Assembly (NCBI GenBank): GCA_021845155.1 | Contig: JAKBSB010000078.1 | Span: 1-6,314, forward strand | Source of the DNA: Thermoplasmata archaeon | GTDB lineage: Archaea > Thermoplasmatota > Thermoplasmata > Thermoplasmatales > Thermoplasmataceae | Length of the DNA: 6,314 nucleotides | Direction: 5' to 3' | Part shown: positions 5,083 to 6,314 of the stretch, piece after piece | Numbering within the stretch: position 1 is the first letter of the stretch | Layout of the letters: each line of letters starts with the position of its first letter | Notes under the pieces: generated by a model | What the model was told of the DNA's origin: nothing | What the model saw: the letters and a program-made list of their open reading frames with translations, nothing else | Databases searched by the model: none | Position numbers and translations under genes: made by a program

Positions 5083-5568
5083 ATGGAAGTTAAGATGGAA
5101 CTGGGAAAACTTGAGGAAAAAGATGTTGAAAAAGTGCTGGAACTTGTAATGAGACTAAAAAAGTTGAACCAGGAGTTTGATTCAACGTTTGAGGTAAACG
5201 AGGAATCCAGGGAAGATGCAATCAAACTTCTGAAGGGAATTGCAGCTGATAGGGAGTGCTATTTTGCCCAGGTTGCCAAATCAAGGGGAAAAATAGCGGG
5301 AATAATAGTGGCGGAATTCAGGAAGAGGGTGTTCTATAACCCCCCCATGGAGGCAAGAATCCTGGAAATCTACATTATGCCTGAGTTCAGGAGAAGCTCG
5401 GTCGGGCAGGTGCTTGTAGATTCCCTTTATGAGGAATGCAGAAAGAGAGGTATCGATCTTGTCACGGCTGAATTTCCTTCCCTGAACATCATAGCACTGA
5501 ATTTCTATAAAAAGATGGGGTACAGGGAAATCGTCAGTGTATACGGAAAACAGATGAGCAAAAAATAA
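5083..5568 (+). CDS. Small GNAT-family N-acetyltransferase
   Basis: This 161-residue single-domain protein has the GNAT layout: N-terminal helices (to about 55), strands with a YFAQVAKSRGKIAGIIV core (60-76), motif A strand and loop ILEIYIMPEFRRSSVGQVL (93-111), and motif B ALNFYKKMGYRE (138-149). The CoA loop reads R103-x-x-S106-x-G108, with Ser in place of the usual first Gly. That may weaken or alter acetyl-CoA binding, though such variants occur. The acceptor is unknown; small GNATs modify protein N-termini, lysines, amines or drugs. The ATG directly follows the malic enzyme stop codon (TAA then ATG), so the two are almost certainly co-transcribed and may be translationally coupled. The link could mean that this enzyme acts on malic enzyme or a related metabolite, but that is only inference. 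It converges on the tRNA-Arg with 35 bp between them. Confidence 0.88.
   Translation: MEVKMELGKLEEKDVEKVLELVMRLKKLNQEFDSTFEVNEESREDAIKLLKGIAADRECYFAQVAKSRGKIAGIIVAEFRKRVFYNPPMEARILEIYIMPEFRRSSVGQVLVDSLYEECRKRGIDLVTAEFPSLNIIALNFYKKMGYREIVSVYGKQMSKK
5560..5565 (-). terminator. Possible T6 terminator for the tRNA-Arg transcript
   Basis: Read on the minus strand, this is a run of six T about 39 bases past the tRNA 3' end. It is the first T tract met by a transcript leaving the tRNA and fits archaeal U-tract termination. It lies over the last codons of the convergent GNAT gene. Confidence 0.35.
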
Positions 5569-5603
5569 GATTCAGTGGATAACCCAGTTAAACCGATCAG
5601 GGA

Positions 5604-5675
5604 CGGACTCGCCGGGAATTGAACCCGGATTATAGGCTCCGGAGGCCTATGTGATATCCCTTACACTACGAGTCC
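5604..5675 (-). tRNA. tRNA-Arg (anticodon CCG)
   Basis: The minus strand folds into a complete cloverleaf. The acceptor stem is GGACTCG with CGAGTCC (7 bp); the D arm is GTG/CAC with a GGG-containing loop; the anticodon stem is TAGGC/GCCTA with loop CTCCGGA, putting CCG at positions 34-36. The variable loop is four bases, and the T arm is CCGGG/CCCGG with loop TTCAATT. The discriminator base is G (5604), and CCA is not encoded, which is common in archaea. There is no intron. It reads CGG, a codon that is rare in the adjacent malic enzyme gene (one of about 23 arginines). The 5' end directly abuts the stop codon of the upstream kinase-family gene, so the two are probably on one transcript and RNase P must cut right after that stop. 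Confidence 0.96.
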
Positions 5676-6164
5676 TCAGCTTTTATAGCCTATCTTCCGC
5701 AATAGTTCCCTTCTATTTATTTTGTCCTTTTCTGCTTCAACTCCCAATGGAGAGAAACCGTCAATCACCCCCATTATTCCATTGCCGTTTTCGGATTTTG
5801 CCAGTATGACCTTAATGGGATTTGCAGTTGCTGCAAAAACTGTACCAACTTCCTGGCACAGCTTGATCTGGTTCAGGATGCTTATTGGGTACGCATCTTT
5901 CATTATTATGATAAATGTATGCCCCGATGCAATCTTTTTAAGGTTTTCAATCGCAGTTTCCACAAGTCCCTTGTCATTTCCCTCAAACCTGATCAGCCTC
6001 TCTCCGGATGCTTCGGAGAAGGCAATTCCATATCGGCAATTGCCGATAGTTGTGTTTACAATTTCCATGAGGTCCTCCACAGTTTTTATGAAATGAGAAT
6101 AACCCAGTATTATGTTGGTTCCGGAGGGCACAGCTAAATCAACTGTCTCAAATATGGTTTCCAT
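5676..6164 (-). CDS. Adenosine-specific kinase family protein (DUF355-type)
   Basis: The 162-residue protein matches the small archaeal/bacterial family annotated as adenosine-specific kinase. Recognisable blocks are SHFIKTVEDL (23-32), YGIAFSEASGERLIRFEGND (45-64), GHTFIIIMKDAYPISILN (81-98), FAATANPIKVI (110-120), GVIDGFSPLGVE (132-143) and a closing RRELLRKIGYK (151-161). Length is typical. Family members bind adenosine nucleotides, but to my knowledge the catalytic role rests on limited evidence. The reading frame extends upstream to an ATG at 6203, but ATG 6164 is preferred: it gives the family-like N-terminus METIFETVDL and has TTATATG centred 24 bp upstream. The longer version would contain the promoter. 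The TGA stop (5678-5676) touches the first base of tRNA-Arg, implying joint transcription. Confidence 0.92.
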   Translation of the reverse strand: METIFETVDLAVPSGTNIILGYSHFIKTVEDLMEIVNTTIGNCRYGIAFSEASGERLIRFEGNDKGLVETAIENLKKIASGHTFIIIMKDAYPISILNQIKLCQEVGTVFAATANPIKVILAKSENGNGIMGVIDGFSPLGVEAEKDKINRRELLRKIGYKS

Positions 6165-6184
6165 GAAAATGAATAAATTCGGAT

Positions 6185-6191
6185 CATATAA
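6185..6191 (-). promoter_or_regulatory. TATA box for the adenosine-kinase-family gene and tRNA-Arg
   Basis: TTATATG on the minus strand, centred about 24 bp upstream of ATG 6164, predicts a leaderless mRNA. It is nearly the same element and spacing as at the PEBP gene (574-581). Because no well-placed TATA box precedes the tRNA itself, this promoter probably also drives tRNA-Arg. Confidence 0.55.
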
Positions 6192-6252
6192 CCTCTTCCA
6201 CATTAACGATCTGTTGCAGCAATTCCATCTCTTCTAAAATCTGAAAATCAGG

Positions 6253-6314
6253 TTAATTGTTCTCAAAAAAGAATTCTGCAGGAAAAGATGGATCCGTTTC
6301 AAGATAATTGTTAC
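6253..6314 (-). CDS. Possible C-terminal end of a minus-strand gene (partial)
   Basis: One minus-strand frame is open from the right edge to a TAA at 6255-6253 and encodes about 19 residues ending ETDPSFPAEFFFENN. The composition is plausible for a protein end, but the stretch is too short to assign a family. The rest of the 150 bp upstream of the kinase-family gene shows only its promoter. A plus-strand ATG at 6288 (MDPFQDNCY, running off the edge) is an alternative reading. Confidence 0.3.
   Translation of the reverse strand, partial: NNYLETDPSFPAEFFFENN

Noticed and set aside
5604..5675. tRNA-Arg as an integration site (attB) for a mobile element
   Set aside because: No repeated copy of the tRNA 3' end, integrase gene or other element sign is seen in the window.
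5683..5695. CTATAAAA-like sequence just upstream of tRNA-Arg as its own promoter
   Set aside because: It lies only about 10 bases before the tRNA 5' end, too close for an archaeal TATA box, and consists of the final sense codons of the kinase-family gene.
6165..6203. 13-residue N-terminal extension of the adenosine-kinase-family protein
   Set aside because: It overlaps the TTATATG promoter, and the family-like N-terminus begins at ATG 6164.
1..6314. CRISPR array, insertion sequence, toxin-antitoxin or defence cluster
   Set aside because: No spaced direct repeats, transposase, terminal inverted repeats or defence-family motifs were found on either strand.

Overview
The window looks like ordinary chromosomal DNA from an archaeon, most likely a member of the Thermoplasmata (Thermoplasma/Ferroplasma/Cuniculiplasma-type lineages). 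The sequence evidence is an archaeal type IV pilin N-terminus, an archaeal-type tRNA-Arg(CCG) with no encoded CCA, arginine codons that are mainly AGG/AGA, and TATA boxes about 24-30 bp upstream of start codons, which implies leaderless or nearly leaderless mRNAs. I infer the lineage from these general traits and could not test it by database search.

Layout, left to right. A type IV pilin-like gene on the minus strand is cut by the left edge (1-403). A 198-bp divergent intergenic region follows, with a pilin TATA box and two perfect inverted repeats (423-460 and 503-523). Next come a YbhB/YbcL-type PEBP-family protein (602-1066, +) and an unrecognised 184-residue protein (1083-1637, -), which converge. 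A membrane protein of the dolichol/phytol kinase (SEC59-like) family (1742-2695, +) converges with a tandem-GNAT acetyltransferase (2692-3627, -); the two genes share one palindromic CTAG as both stop codons. A two-gene operon follows: malic enzyme (3742-5082, +) and a small GNAT acetyltransferase whose ATG directly follows the malic stop codon (5083-5568, +). On the minus strand, an adenosine-specific-kinase-family gene (5676-6164) is followed with zero spacing by tRNA-Arg(CCG) (5604-5675). The right edge may hold the last codons of another minus-strand gene.

The genes are mostly separate housekeeping units: a surface pilus, possible polyprenol lipid phosphorylation, C4/C3 carbon metabolism (malate to pyruvate), nucleoside handling, tRNA supply and three acyltransferase-type domains of unknown substrate. 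Only malic enzyme + GNAT and kinase-family gene + tRNA look co-transcribed. I found no CRISPR array, insertion sequence, toxin-antitoxin pair, phage gene or clear novel multi-gene system. The items most worth a second look are the dyad over the predicted pilin transcription start, the exact abutment of a stop codon with a tRNA 5' end, and the unrecognised protein at 1083-1637.
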